From positions 389,220-453,219 of the forward strand of contig JAEILZ010000010.1 in the NCBI GenBank assembly GCA_018873225.1: DNA of 64,000 nt, given 5' to 3'. The notes below the pieces were generated by a model, which did no database searches, was not told the DNA's origin, and saw only the letters and a program-made list of their open reading frames with translations. The stretch comes from [Phialemoniopsis] sp. UDSM-2020 (lineage: Eukaryota > Ascomycota > Sordariomycetes > Thyridiales > Thyridiaceae). The position numbers were made by a program, and so were the translations under genes. Below are positions 10,709 to 22,492 of the stretch, piece after piece. Position 1 is the stretch's first letter. The number at the start of each line of letters is the position of its first letter.

Positions 10709-12158
10709 TCAAGCCACGACCTCGACAGCCGGAAGCTCCTCTACCATGGGCTTGGGCGTGGCCGGAGCCAAGGGCTCAGCCTCGTCTCTTGCGCTACCGC
10801 TCTCCCACAGATCGAAACTCTCTCCCGTGCCCTCGATGGGTTCCAGGAGAGCCGCCTTGGCGGCCGGCTCTTCCCTGTGGTCCATCAGGCTTTCGACCGT
10901 CGGCTCTTGCTCCTTCTTCTCGCTGGCGAGCTCGATCTCCGGTGCAAATGCATAGTTGTCATCTGCCACGGACGCCTGCTTCTCCGGGGCTTGCTTCTCC
11001 TCCTCGGCGCCCTCCTCGTCGTCAACAATGACGACGACGGAAGACTCGTCGCAGCCCTCGGCATAGAAATCAGCTGCATTCAGCTGCGACAGAGGGTCCC
11101 GGGCTTTTTCGACGATCATGTCGTCGATCGAAGTTCCGGCCGCAGCTCGGGCACTAGCAGCCCTCGAGGTCTGGCTAACGTCGTCCGCGGGCGGGATGTT
11201 CTCCTTGTCACGGCCCTCGTCGCGTTCCCTGCGCGCCTTTTGCTCCGACTCCTCATCGCTCGAGATGTCGAGGACGCAGGTGCTGTGCTGCAGAAGGTTG
11301 GTCATCTCCTGCTCGGGCGTGTCCTCGTGGATATCGAAGAACCAGTCCGACTTGGCGCCAGACTCGTTGAGCGAGTCCAGAGACGACGAGGCGGCGGTGG
11401 AGCGCGAGGCATAGCTGGGGATGGTGCCCTTCAGGGCAGCATCGAGTGAGAAAGGAGCGGCGGCGGAGAGCTTGAAGGACGGAGGGTCAACACGGCCAAA
11501 GGAGGAGCCTGTGCGGCGGCGGTTGTTGGAGAGGATGCCGACCCGCTTGCTGCCGCGGGTGGGGGAGCGGCCAGCCGGAGCCGAGAGGGGAGTAGACTTG
11601 GTGACACTGGTGTTGAGCTTGGCGGCAGGCGACTTGGGCTGCAGGAACGTGCGAGAACGAGGTGCGGTGGCGGACTTGGACGGGCTGGTGAGAGAGAAGA
11701 GCGAGCTCCTCGGAGTGGCAGTCTGGACAGGGGCGGCCTTGGTGAGAACAAATGACGAAGGCTTGAACAAGTCGTTGGAGAAGCTGTCAACACCCTTGGA
11801 CCTCTTGGAGAAGAGGGCCGGGTCGACGTTCTCCGAGTCGTCGACCTCGACAGACTCGGCAGCCTTGCGCTTCACCGACGAAGAAGGAGAGATAGCTAAA
11901 TGCACATGCCGTTTAGTCCGAAGTTATCTTGTAAGGGTAGTGAAACAGGCGAGTTCACGATGGAAGGGCAGAAGTGGACGTATGCACAGTACAAGAGGGA
12001 GAAGAAGACAAGGTGACAAAACGGCAAAGTCAAATGGAGTGCTAGTGCCAGTTCTGGGACGCAATCGACATACCATTCTGTCTGTTCTTGAGGCTGGTGA
12101 GGTTCTGGAGACGAGTGCCGTCCAGAGGAGCAAAGGGTTGACGGGTGACAGCGGCCAT
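10709..12158 (-). CDS. Unidentified protein with KEN box and D-box-like motif
   Basis: Two exons (12158-12074, 11895-10709; 178-bp intron, phase 1) encode 423 residues. I do not recognise the family. The short first exon encodes a motif-like N-terminus (FAPLDGTRLQNLTSLKNRQN) directly followed across the intron by SPSSSVKRK. The rest is mostly Ser/Pro/Lys/Glu-rich and predicted disordered. A conserved-looking island SDWFFDIHEDTPEQEMTNLL precedes DISSDEESE. A KEN box sits in RDKENIPPADD (residues 259-261), and RDPLSQLN from about Arg294 resembles a destruction box. Both are recognition signals for the anaphase-promoting complex, so a cell-cycle-regulated nuclear protein is plausible, but this is inference from short motifs. 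The C-terminal third is acidic. The gene borders the long gene-poor region. Confidence 0.75.
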
Positions 12159-15100
12159 CGCGAGTGGATAGGCGCTGCCGATCACGTAGCTGGTCTTTTG
12201 GAGGTTCTGTATATGTCTTGCCTCGCTGTGTTTATTTGTTTTCCTGTTGGGCTGTGATGATCTGCCGTCTAGAGACTATTGCACCAGTGCAACAATGACG
12301 AGAACGGTGGAGGGCAGAAGGAAGAGAGAGAGAGGAATGGTGGCAGAGGTGTGTGTGGGAGCGGAGGTGGTATTTCTTATGGCTCGGATTGGGCTGTGGC
12401 CGCCGAAAAGGGTCGATCGGCCGAATGAGGACGGTCTCAGTGAGGTCGGCCCACGACGTGTTTGAAGCGTCAGATAGGTCCGGCACGGTGGTGGAGAGGC
12501 GACAGGATCAGCGACACCGTCTTTACCAAGCCAGATCGCGAGTCCCGTTTGAGGAAGATGAGGCAGCTAGAGCAGGTGGTTTGACGTGAGTGGCAAGACT
12601 TGTGAGGTCAGGATATGAGAGAGAAGAAGCCTGAGGGAAGAGAGATGGACGGACAAGGCCCGGGAGGAGGGGAAATGAATCAATCGAATGGCGCTCACGC
12701 GGTCGGGCCTCTGACGGGGTTGGATGCAGGAGACAAGACGTGCTGGAGCGTGGTAAAACCTCTGTACGCGTGAAAGTGGTTTGGCGTTTCCAAGGGAGGG
12801 AAGTGAGTGTGTAAAGTGAAATGGGATCCACCGGGCAGAGACCCATGTACCCAACGCGCTACCAATCACGGAAAGGGGGCAATTAAAGATCAAAAGTCGC
12901 GGTGCGGTGGTCCAGTCGCGATAGGTACAAGCAGATTTTACCAGGTGTGGGTGGGCTTTTTGATGCGCAAAGTTGTGGGTTCTCTTCTTTTTTCCTGGCT
13001 TGGCTTCCTTTTTCCTTGCTCGCTAATGGGGCAGGATCTCGACTCCCATTGGAACATCTGGAGCTGTCTTGATCATCTAGATGGAGCTCTGAGAGCTTGG
13101 ACTTGTTGAGGGAGCTTGGATCACAGCTTGCCCGGCTTGCCCGATGACGAGAGGGAGGATAACAAAGAGCTTCTTCTTCTTGCCGACTCCTCCCCCAATG
13201 TCTCGCTTTAGCGGGAGATCGTTAGGAGATCATTACAACCCAATGGATCTGACATCTATCAACCCCAATTGCCGATTTTTTTTTCTTTCCCTCCCTCGCC
13301 ATCCCTTGGATCGGGGCAAATGGTCCCATCTCTACATACTCTCTGAAGTACGTACCAAATGGCTTATCATGCTGGCCGGGCGGGCGTCAAGAGAAACAGG
13401 CGACAATGCAGGATTTCGCTGTCCGACGGGGATTGGCCAAAGTATGCCTCGAAATGGGTTGCACTGCCCTGCTTTGTGCAGCCTACGACGTGCATACAAA
13501 GCTGACAATGGCAAGGATCCTGGGGTCTACTGGGCAGTTCCGGTCAATGCACTTATGCAGGAGGCCCTTTTTCTTTCCTCTTTTTTCGCCAATCTGACTG
13601 GTAAGAGGGCGGGGTTTCAACCCAAAAAGTGGGAAGGCACCAATCAACGCGTCGGACGGTTCAGCGGCGCGTTCCCGAGCAAGGAAGGGGGAAGGGACGA
13701 GCCACCTCCAGGGTGCACCAGTCCCCACGCGTACCTGACCTGGTGGGCTTCCAGTGGGTGAGTGGGTGAGTGGGCAATCAAGGCAGACTTTAGGGCGCCC
13801 CACTGCACTAAATCGGGCGAGAGAGCTCTGCACTCCATAGGGCCAAGAGGGCCTGGAGAAGCCTGGAGAGCTTGAGGACAATCAATTGATCACCTGGACT
13901 CCACCGCTGCGTTCCTGTCAAGTTGTCGGCTGGAATGGCTTCAGACCCTTTGGAACCACTCAAGCGCGCATCTTGGACCCCCAGCCATTGGGTATGTGAT
14001 CTTCTCATCCAGCCATACCGTGGTTCTTTGCGGATTCCCTCGCCATCTAGCGATTATTTGCTCAACATCCCAATTGACATCCCATCATGGCACGGCTGGC
14101 TGTTGCCATCGTTGAAGCGTCCGTGGTTCCGAGAGCGACGGCACACGACTTATCGCAACAAGGTCGTTAGCTGTTCTTCAACGTCACACAAGCAACGACC
14201 CCGGCGGTGGTAGTGGTGGTGATCTGAGACATGCCTAGTCCTTATGGCTGTCTAGCTCTACCGTCACGATCTACCTCTCTGCGATTCTCTCTCTGTTCGA
14301 GGCCAATCTTAATCTCACAGCTGGAATGGGTGATGCACTCATGATCGAGTTCTCCGCCTCCTCCATTGCACAGATTGCACCCCTTTGGTGGCCTCAGGCG
14401 TCTGGTCAGCAGCTTGGATGATGTGAGCCAGAGGCAATTCCTCGACGACTGACGACCGGACAAGCCGTGATTGCCGTCTGGCTGCTCCACAGGCGCGCGG
14501 TCGCGTTGGATGCGGCCACTCGCTCTCCGTCACACTCGATGCCATCCGCCGCTCCATGCACCTCCGCCGCTCGTCATGCCATGCCATCGATTGGCTCCGA
14601 GGCCCTCGCTGACAAGTGCACCACAGTGGACGAGCCACAAGAGGAGCTTGTCGGCAAAGGGAAAAGGCTAGGCCAACCCAACATCGTCATGTTCGCTTGT
14701 TGGTCGCCGTGTCCGGCTGGTCGGAGGCGAAGTCTCGGCCATGTTGGCCATGCCATGATGATGAAAGGCTCCAGGCAATCGTCGTCATTCCGGTCGATCA
14801 CGGCCGCCAGTCTTGCCTCTCGCGGCATCCCTTCCGTACACCTGCGTTCCAGAGATGAGGTGCTTCTCAGACACTCTAACCTGTGGCACGGCCCAGTACG
14901 TCAGTACCACGGTTGATCGTGACGTTGTTTCTTTGGTCCAATATTGCCGCCTGCGCCATCGTCCTTAGACGAACCAACCCTTCGGACATCGTTGCTAACC
15001 ACCTTCCCCATCCCAACTCCTATCCGCTGTCTCTCGACGTTCCAGTGCCATGCGAACGATGTGTCTTCCTCACGTGAGATCCGTATGACATGATCCAGCG

Positions 15101-16784
15101 CTTTCCTAATGCTCATGCACGTGACGGTTTCGATGTTGAAATACATGAATGCGGGTCTGCGCATGACATGACCGGTATCGCGTACATTGGAGTTTTGCAC
15201 TCCTGTCTCAGTCGTGCGATCGGTACAATTCTTTCAAGTTTCGAGATGCCGTTTTGCAATGCTCAACATCTGGGCCTGCAATTCGAAAACTTGTTCGTCG
15301 AGCCAAGTGTCATGGTTTTGGAATACCTAGATTCCCCTTTGGGATAGACTCCAGATGTTTGATCAGAAGTGATGTTTGCCCTTCGTGCCGAATCGTGACT
15401 GTACCTCCACCATCACGATTACATTCACAACGTCCTTCTGATGCTGGATCATGTCAAGCAGCAGTCAGACATGTTCGCATGCTATGAAGAGCACTCCTTC
15501 TTATTGTCATCGGAATTAGGAGGGTGCCGTTCTTGTATTGCAGCAACGTCGCGTTTTCCAGGAGCGGGGACTGGGAGACAAGATGAGACCATGGCATCAA
15601 TGATCAACGGATTCAGTGTTCAGACAACTGGCCTTCTCCCGCTCTGCATCCCTCTTACGTACAAATGCAAGCTCTGCAAACAGAGAGGTTCAATGGTGTG
15701 AGGCTCATGTCATGTCAAGAGATTGAGGTGGGCATCTCGGTTCCCCGACACGCGGAACGGGGCCCGTTGCGAACCACCGACTGGGGCTTTGGCTTCCCTT
15801 TGGCCGGTCGGCGGCTTCGGGACCCCACTCAAACACACCACAACACCACCACAACCCCAGGTTATCCTCTGAAGCTTCCGTTAGCCCTCCTACCACCATA
15901 GTAATTCTGGTCCGCACGCTACTGACAAAGGACCAGTCACTTCGGTCCCTCCGTCAGGCCTTGACTCGTAAGCGACATTAGCTCCGGCATTTGGCGGGGG
16001 CCAGATGTCTTGACTGTGCCTTTCACCATCCTTTGATGCATCTCCCCTATTGAAATCGCCCCAGAGTGTCGTGGCTGAAGCCTGTCAGATCTCTCACCGT
16101 CACTGGGGGTCTACTTTGTAGGATAAACAACCTCGACACGAGGCAGCTAGCGGCAGCTCGAGTCGTAGAACATCATCGGTCGAATAAGCTATGCGGCTTT
16201 GACCGTTTCCATTGGGTCTGAGATCCCCACAATCTACAATAGCTCTGGGTTGAGGAAGTGTGGTCTGATGCGTTGCTACATGCAAATGACCTGGGGTGCA
16301 GTGGCATCAGCATGTCCCCTGGCCTAAGGGTCATCACATCAAAGCCTCCTTCTCCCCGGCATACCCACTTTGGCGCCCATGGGGAGGAGGAAAGGCAAGT
16401 CATGTCATCTCAACATCGGTTTGCTAGCCGCGTACCTACAGGTCTGCAATATCGAGTGCTGCAATGCCTGTCTGCTCTTAACAACGATTATTTTTCGTGA
16501 TACATTGTCTCGCCTTAGTCCCAACAGTCCCCAACTGCTGCTTCCCCGCAGAGTTTCAATTAGGTCCCGTCTTTTTGTAAGACTAGTCCCACGGGGCAGA
16601 GGAGGCTTTTATTAGCCTGGGTCTGGTCTGGGAATATAAGAACAAGGCTGGAGACAGATGGTATGATGTCCACGTCTCCCCCGACATTCTCTTCTCAACT
16701 CAACCTCAACTTCAATCCCAATAGATAACAGTCCTTGCATAGCTGTGTTCTAGAATTCGACCTACAACTTGACTCCTCGGCACG
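12159..16784. other. 4.6-kb gene-poor region
   Basis: No supported gene in 4.6 kb, the longest gap in the window. Open frames such as 13144-13761 (205 codons) have low-complexity translations with phenylalanine tracts from T-runs, no splice logic and no motif. A small tandem repeat of AGTGGGTG lies near 13753-13772. Base composition is ordinary, without the extreme A/T content expected from strong repeat-induced point mutation. It separates a leftward gene from the rightward acetate transporter, so it should hold both promoters. A long non-coding RNA or long 5' UTR is possible but not shown. Confidence 0.5.
16635..16640 (+). promoter_or_regulatory. TATA box of the acetate transporter gene
   Basis: TATAAG within GGAATATAAGAAC lies 145 bp upstream of the ATG at 16785 and is followed by a CT-rich leader (about 16676-16720), the usual fungal core-promoter arrangement. 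Confidence 0.55.
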
Positions 16785-18006
16785 ATGACCACCACCCAGG
16801 TAGAGCACGATGGCCGGTATATGAATAACAACCATAACGCAATGCCCAATTACATGGATGGCAAGGTGGAAAGCAATGATGATGCCCTCCGCCGCATCCG
16901 GACTGCCGGCGCCATCTCCTTGTCGCCCGAGCTGTTCGAGAAGCTGTACCTCTCTCCACAGAACGCCGTCAAGGGAGATCTAAGAAAGACCTTTGGTAAC
17001 CCGACGCCAATGTACGTATGATCTTCTCCGGCTCTTTATCTGAGCAGTGCCATTCAAAGATACAATTTCACTGCTTTAATCGAGTTCAAAAAATGGGCTA
17101 ACAAGTAGAAAAATACAGTGCCATGATCGGTTTCCTGGTTTGCCTCACGCCATTGTCTTGTCAGCTCATGGGTTGGCGTGGAAGTGGCGGGAGCGGTATT
17201 GCTACAGTGTAAGTTGGACTGTCCGAAGATTGTCCCTCCATGTTGCACACAAGAAGAATGAATAGAGAAACTGATCCAATGCTATGACAGCGGTGCTACC
17301 TGGTTCATGGGCGGTCTCCTCTTGCTCCTCGGTGGCTTGCTTGAGTGGATCCTCGGCAACACCTTCCCAGCAGTCGTCTTCTGTTCCTTTGGCGGCTTCT
17401 ACCTCGCCTTCGCAGCCACTTTGACGGAGAGTTTTGGGGCATATGCAGCTTATGCACCAACAGGGTCACCTGCTGCTAGTGGGCTAGCTACCACAGGGTT
17501 CAACGCTGGATTTGGTCAGTATACACCTTCATTCCTATTCAAAAGATAAGGCATCGCCGAGGCTCAAGGTCGGAACTAATCAGCATGTCAAACACAGGAT
17601 TCTTCATGTTGTGGATGGGTTTCATGTGCCTGATCTACCTCATCTGTGCCCTGCGGACCAACGTCTGCTTTGTTGTCATCTTCTTGACCCTTCTGTGTGC
17701 CTTTGGCTGCCTGACTGGGGCATACTGGTCCCTCGGCGAGGACTACACTGGCAAGGCTGCGTATGCAGGCAATCTTATTATTGTAAGTTTACTCTCCTGC
17801 CCCTGCGGCGTTCACTCGAGATACTTACAGGACTGGGTTTACAGGCAGCGGGTGCGTTCCTCTTTGTGGCCTGTGTCTCGGGCTGGTGGATCTTCTTCGC
17901 CGTCATGCTCGAGGCTCTCGACTTCCCGTTCCAGGTGCCGGTCGGCGACCTCAGCACTGTTATTGTTGGCCGCAAGGCTCGCCAAGAACGAAAAGGCGAG
18001 GTATAA
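16785..18006 (+). CDS. GPR1/FUN34/YaaH family acetate transporter
   Basis: Five exons (16785-17011, 17119-17208, 17291-17514, 17598-17782, 17845-18006) encode 295 residues. All four introns are GT-AG and phase-consistent. After a hydrophilic N-terminus of about 70 residues, the family signature appears as NPTPIAMIGF, completed across intron 1. Six membrane helices follow (for example TWFMGGLLLLLGGLLEWI, FGGFYLAFAATLTESFG, FMLWMGFMCLIYLICALRT, AGAFLFVACVSGWWIFF). The family (yeast Ady2/Ato, Aspergillus AcpA) moves acetate and related short acids at the plasma membrane. Expression is usually acetate-induced and glucose-repressed. The very long upstream region may carry that control, which I infer only from position. 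Confidence 0.93.
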
Positions 18007-20340
18007 GTGTCCAGGTAGACGCACAGGGGTATATATATCATTGAGACTCTTATGAAGAGCACACCAACATCTAGAAGGAGCCGGGGTGCAGTTGCATGAG
18101 GAAGTACGTAAGTCACCTGCTGTATCCAGGGAAAGTCGATATGAGACAAAAGGTTCACGATGCTATAAAAAGACATCACAAACGATGGCACAACAAAACT
18201 GTCTTGTATTCAGATGTGGATTCACGAGGAATAGCTGCATTTTGAATTTCCCACACATGCGTCGTGGTGTTGCTCTTAATGTTAAGTCGTGAAGAGAATA
18301 TTAGACTTGTAACAAAATGGGATTTGCGGAGGTTGGAATAATCGATAAGTTAATGCACAAGGCACAATTTGTCCAATATAACACGGTAAGTAATATATTC
18401 TGCTCAGTATTATGATGAGTCTTGTATATTTCGTTACTTTTCCTCTTTGAAGCTTCACTTTCTCCGTTGCATTCTAAATTATTGTAATCTTTACTTTCCT
18501 TCTCTTTAATCATTTAACGGAAACAGCCTAAGTCTCTGTGAAATCTATGTGAGAATGAGACAAAATACTCGATGTATTCAAAGGCAAGAAGAATGTTTCT
18601 ACCGGGGTTATCTTTCGATAGGGTTTGGATATTTGCAATACATATTTTTCTTTTGTCAACTGGGGAATTTATTACTGGGAGTAGTGGAGAGTGACGGAGA
18701 ATTGTCGAGACTTGACAGATAGTATTTGGAAAAGAAGTTGAAGATCACTTGTGGCATCTCGGACGAGCATACGGAACCGAGGCAGAGTTGGCAGGGCAGA
18801 GACCAGCTACGGAGTGATAGTGGCGTGATGAGTACCTCATGCCACAGCACCCACACAGATACACCACACAGTGCAGCAGCAGTGGTGGGTGTGGCTTGCG
18901 TGGTCCAAAAGAGGAGCAACCCATGCTGTGCATGTCGTCAGAGGTGGAGCTCGAGGTTTGACAGGGGCGTCACCGCCTGGCAGAATGCCCCAACACGGCC
19001 AAGATCTGACGACACGCCCACGTAGCCCCGAAAATTTCACTCGACAGACCCGAAAAAGACAAGTCGATTGAACATGCACAAAGGATTGTTGCTGTCCCCC
19101 TTTCTGTTATTCTGTTCTCGTAACGGCATCTCCAAAGGGGCCGCCTCATCGCCCACAGCAGTAGCCGCGAATGATGGAATTATGACCCGCCTGTGTTCGA
19201 AGCGCGTGTCTGGGCTTGGTGCTTGGTGTTTGGTGCTGGGATACAAATACAGCGCTGAAGAGTGGACACTTTCAGGCGGGCTCCGCTGGAGGGACTAGCC
19301 TGAGCGGTGCTAGCGCTACCTTTAATTCGGGCTGGCCATCGGAGAAAGCCAGTGGTTCCTCGCAGCCACCGATCCCGCATTTCGAGCCATGAGATCATTG
19401 ATCGATCCCAGTCCCATAGACTGCCAGTTATGCACCCTTATTAGCCATCGGCCACTCGATGATGGGATCGACTCTAGCAAAAAAGCCTACGTGCACTCAT
19501 CCACCCCCCACTGCCACACCAGGGCCACACGACTGGACTGCGACCTCATGACAGCATAGGCAAGCTCAGAAGAGCTCCAATGGAGCCTTACCGAACTGGT
19601 GGTAAGGGTAGTTGGGTAAGAGGTAGGTCGAGAGCTCCCAGCCCCAAAGCTGTCCCTCCCGCACCCAGAGCCAGAGCAGAGCAGCTCGAGTTGAGAAGCC
19701 TCTTGCTTGATTGGCCACCATGACGACTCGTGCCGTCATTCCTCACCTCCGACCCTTGCTGGCCCTATGGATTCTGCCGGCTGTGGTCCCGAGTATCTCT
19801 TTCTCTATTCTCTTCATCTTTTCCCTTTTGTCGCCGGTCATCTGCTTCACTTTTCACTTCAAGGCAGTTGCGATCTCTTGGACTGATCACTCCAAACCTT
19901 GTTCCCTTCCCCTTGACATCTCGCTCAATCCTGTCCGCGCCAATCGCATTTCTTCCTTGTTAATGTCCTACCAGATCCCATCAGGTAAGGTCAGGTGAAG
20001 ATCACTCGAGCTGTAGTACAGATCTCCTCCGGGGCGGCCAGTACGCACACTGTCAAAAGTGTCGAAGGCCAGACGGAGGAGAGAGTTCCCCAGTGTTTAT
20101 CGCATGTCATATGTGCCCATCCGCCTCAACGCGAGTGGTTCTCGGATCGCTTCCTCCGCCTTGTCCCTCCTGACCCTGTCACCGGCGCCACTGCTGCGTT
20201 GCCGCTGTCCGGTGAAGCCAGTCTCGGGCCTTGACAGGAAGATTTGCTCCGCGTTGCCCACACCTCCCGCACCCACCTATTTTCCCACCGCACGTCACAC
20301 CCACCGACCTCCGTCATCACCTCCGGCCTTCTCCTCCACC
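18007..20340. other. Intergenic, partly A/T-rich
   Basis: About 2.3 kb. The stretch 18290-18720 is markedly A/T-rich. No gene is supported. From 20104 to 20340 the frame of the downstream endonuclease is continuously open with an in-frame ATG at 20104 (see findings). A small hydrophobic open frame at 19720-19998 ends next to a GTAAGG donor-like site and could be a 5' leader exon, but nothing confirms it. Confidence 0.45.
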
Positions 20341-22492
20341 ATGCCGCGCAAAAAGGCCTCCACCACCGCCGCCGCTGCTCCCCAGATCCAGAACATTCTG
20401 GCAGCGAGCACCGATCCCTCACCCAACAACGACAATAATACCAAAAACGGTAACGGCAACGGCAACGGCAACGGCGGCGACACTACACCTAAGAGCGGCC
20501 CCCAGCCGGATGCACCTCGCCGGTCCACGCGCCGGCCCCAAGCTGCTCGCAACCCGAGCAGCTCCAAATGTGGCGCTGGACTGCTCCCAAGCTCACAGAG
20601 CCAAAAGAAGGGAACGAAAAACGCAATGACCACCGATAGCAGCGAGGCCGAGGAGCAGCGGGAGCTGAAGATGGGTGAGGAGGGGGTCAACGAGGCGATC
20701 GAGGAGCTGGCCAAGATGGAACGTCGCCTAAAGAGGGCCGTCAAGCGCCAGAAGCTTAAGCTCGAGGAGAGCTTCTGCGTGTCGCGCGAGGACGATGTCG
20801 AGGAGAGAGGCCTGAACCGGTTCCCAACCGAGAACGTCGATGACTTCACGAGCGATATGAACTTGGCTGACCACTTGCCCACTCCCGAGCGAGACATGGA
20901 GGATAGCGAGTACGAGGATGAGCCACAGGGTCCGCTGCCCAAGGACGAGGAAGATATACCGGAAACCCTCAAGGTGGCCGAGAGGGGCGCGGCGCGTCCC
21001 TCGGCAGTCAACAGCGACTACCTGCCGTTACCCTGGAAAGGGCGACTGGGCTACGTAAGTGTTCACGCTTGAAGAGAAGAGAGGGTGGGGTATGCGCGAT
21101 GCGCGATGCTAACTTGTCGCAGGCATGTCTCAACACTTATCTGCGCAATGCCAGACCGCCAGTCTTTAGTTCACGTACTTGCCGCATGTCGTCCATCATC
21201 GACCACCGTCATCCCCTGCAGGACCCTTCCCAACCCGAGCATGCTACCAAGAATAGACCCGACAAGACGCAGAAGGCCAAGCTTGAGCTTGGCCAACGGT
21301 GGGTACACGAGCTCGGCATCGCCAATGCTCGAGACATTGTCAAGATGATCAGGTGGAACGACAAATACGGCATCAAGTTCATGCGGCTGAGTTCAGAAAT
21401 GTTCCCCTTTGCCAGTCACCATGAGCACGGATACAAGCTCGCTCCCTTTGCGTCGGAAGTACTCGCCGAGGCTGGCAGGGTAGCCGGGGAGCTCGGCCAC
21501 CGGCTGACCACTCACCCAGGCCAGGTATGTCAATCCCCCCTTCCTTACTCACACGGCGGCCGACGTCTAGCTCAGTCCTAACCCTTTCACAGTTCACCCA
21601 ACTCGGTTCGCCGCGCAAGGAGGTGGTCACAGCTGCCATTCGAGACCTCGAGTATCACGATGAGATGTTGACGCTGCTCCGACTACCTCCCCAACAAGAT
21701 CGGGATGCCGTCATGATTTTGCACATGGGAGGAGTCTTTGGGGACAAGGGCGCCACGCTGGACCGTTTCCGCCAGAATTACGCCGGCCTGCCGCAGTCGG
21801 TCAAGAACCGACTCGTGCTTGAGAACGACGATGTTTCGTGGAGCGTACATGACCTCTTGCCTATCTGCGAAGAGCTCAACATCCCCATGGTCCTGGATTA
21901 CCATCATCACAACATCGTTTTCGACTCGCAGCATGTACGTGAAGGAACCAAGGATATCTCGGATCCAGCGTTGATGAACCGGATCTTGGCGACCTGGCGG
22001 CGCAAGGGCATCACGCCCAAGATGCACTATTCGGAGCAATGCCCCGGAGCGGTGACTCCCCGCGACCGACGCAAGCACCGGCCGCGCGTGCTCACGCTGC
22101 CTCCATGCCCGCCGGACGCTGATCTGATGATTGAGGCCAAGGACAAGGAGCAAGCAGTCTTTGAGTTGATGCGCACGTTCAAACTCCCAGGCCACCAGCT
22201 CGTACACGACGTGGTGCCCCACGAGCGACCGGACGAGAACCGGCCCGAAGTCAAAAAGAAGATCAAGAAGTCGAAGCGCAAGTCCAAGTCGACCCAAGAC
22301 GAGTTGGCGCACGACGCCGAGTACGAAATTGTGGACCCCGGCATGCAGGTGACAGCCGAAGAGTTCGGCATGGGTGGGCCGGACGGCAGAGTTTACTGGC
22401 CCGAAGGATTCGAGGACTGGCTGAGGCCCAAGAAGAGGGAGATCAAGAGGAAAGCGGACAAGTTTGAAGGCGACGACAGCCTGGAGGCTTAG
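20341..22492 (+). CDS. uve1: UV-damage endonuclease (UVDE)
   Basis: Three exons (20341-21054, 21123-21524, 21593-22492; two 68-bp phase-0 introns) encode 671 residues. UVDE nicks DNA 5' of UV photoproducts and other distortions, starting light-independent alternative excision repair. The N-terminal about 230 residues are low complexity: Asn-Gly repeats (NGNGNGNGNGG), acidic patches and basic patches. The catalytic TIM-barrel begins at GRLGYACLNTYLR across intron 1. It continues with IVKMIRWNDKYGIKFMRLSS, HEHGYKLAPFA, VMILHMGGVFGDKGATL, RLVLENDD, PMVLDYHHHNIV and TPKMHYSEQ, which carry the metal-binding His, Glu and Asp residues. The C-terminus is Lys-rich. Neurospora mus-18 and fission yeast uve1 are the reference homologues. 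An alternative upstream start at 20104 would add 79 residues. Confidence 0.95.

Noticed and set aside
13144..13761. 205-codon open frame in the gene-poor region
   Set aside because: Low-complexity translation with T-run phenylalanines, no motif, no introns; likely chance.
19720..19998. Small hydrophobic open frame ahead of UVDE with a donor-like GTAAGG
   Set aside because: Could be a 5' exon, but no matching acceptor gives a convincing joined protein; transcript data needed.
12159..20340. Possible mutated transposon in the long intergenic regions
   Set aside because: No inverted or long terminal repeats, no reverse transcriptase or transposase fragments, and no extreme A/T bias typical of repeat-induced point mutation.
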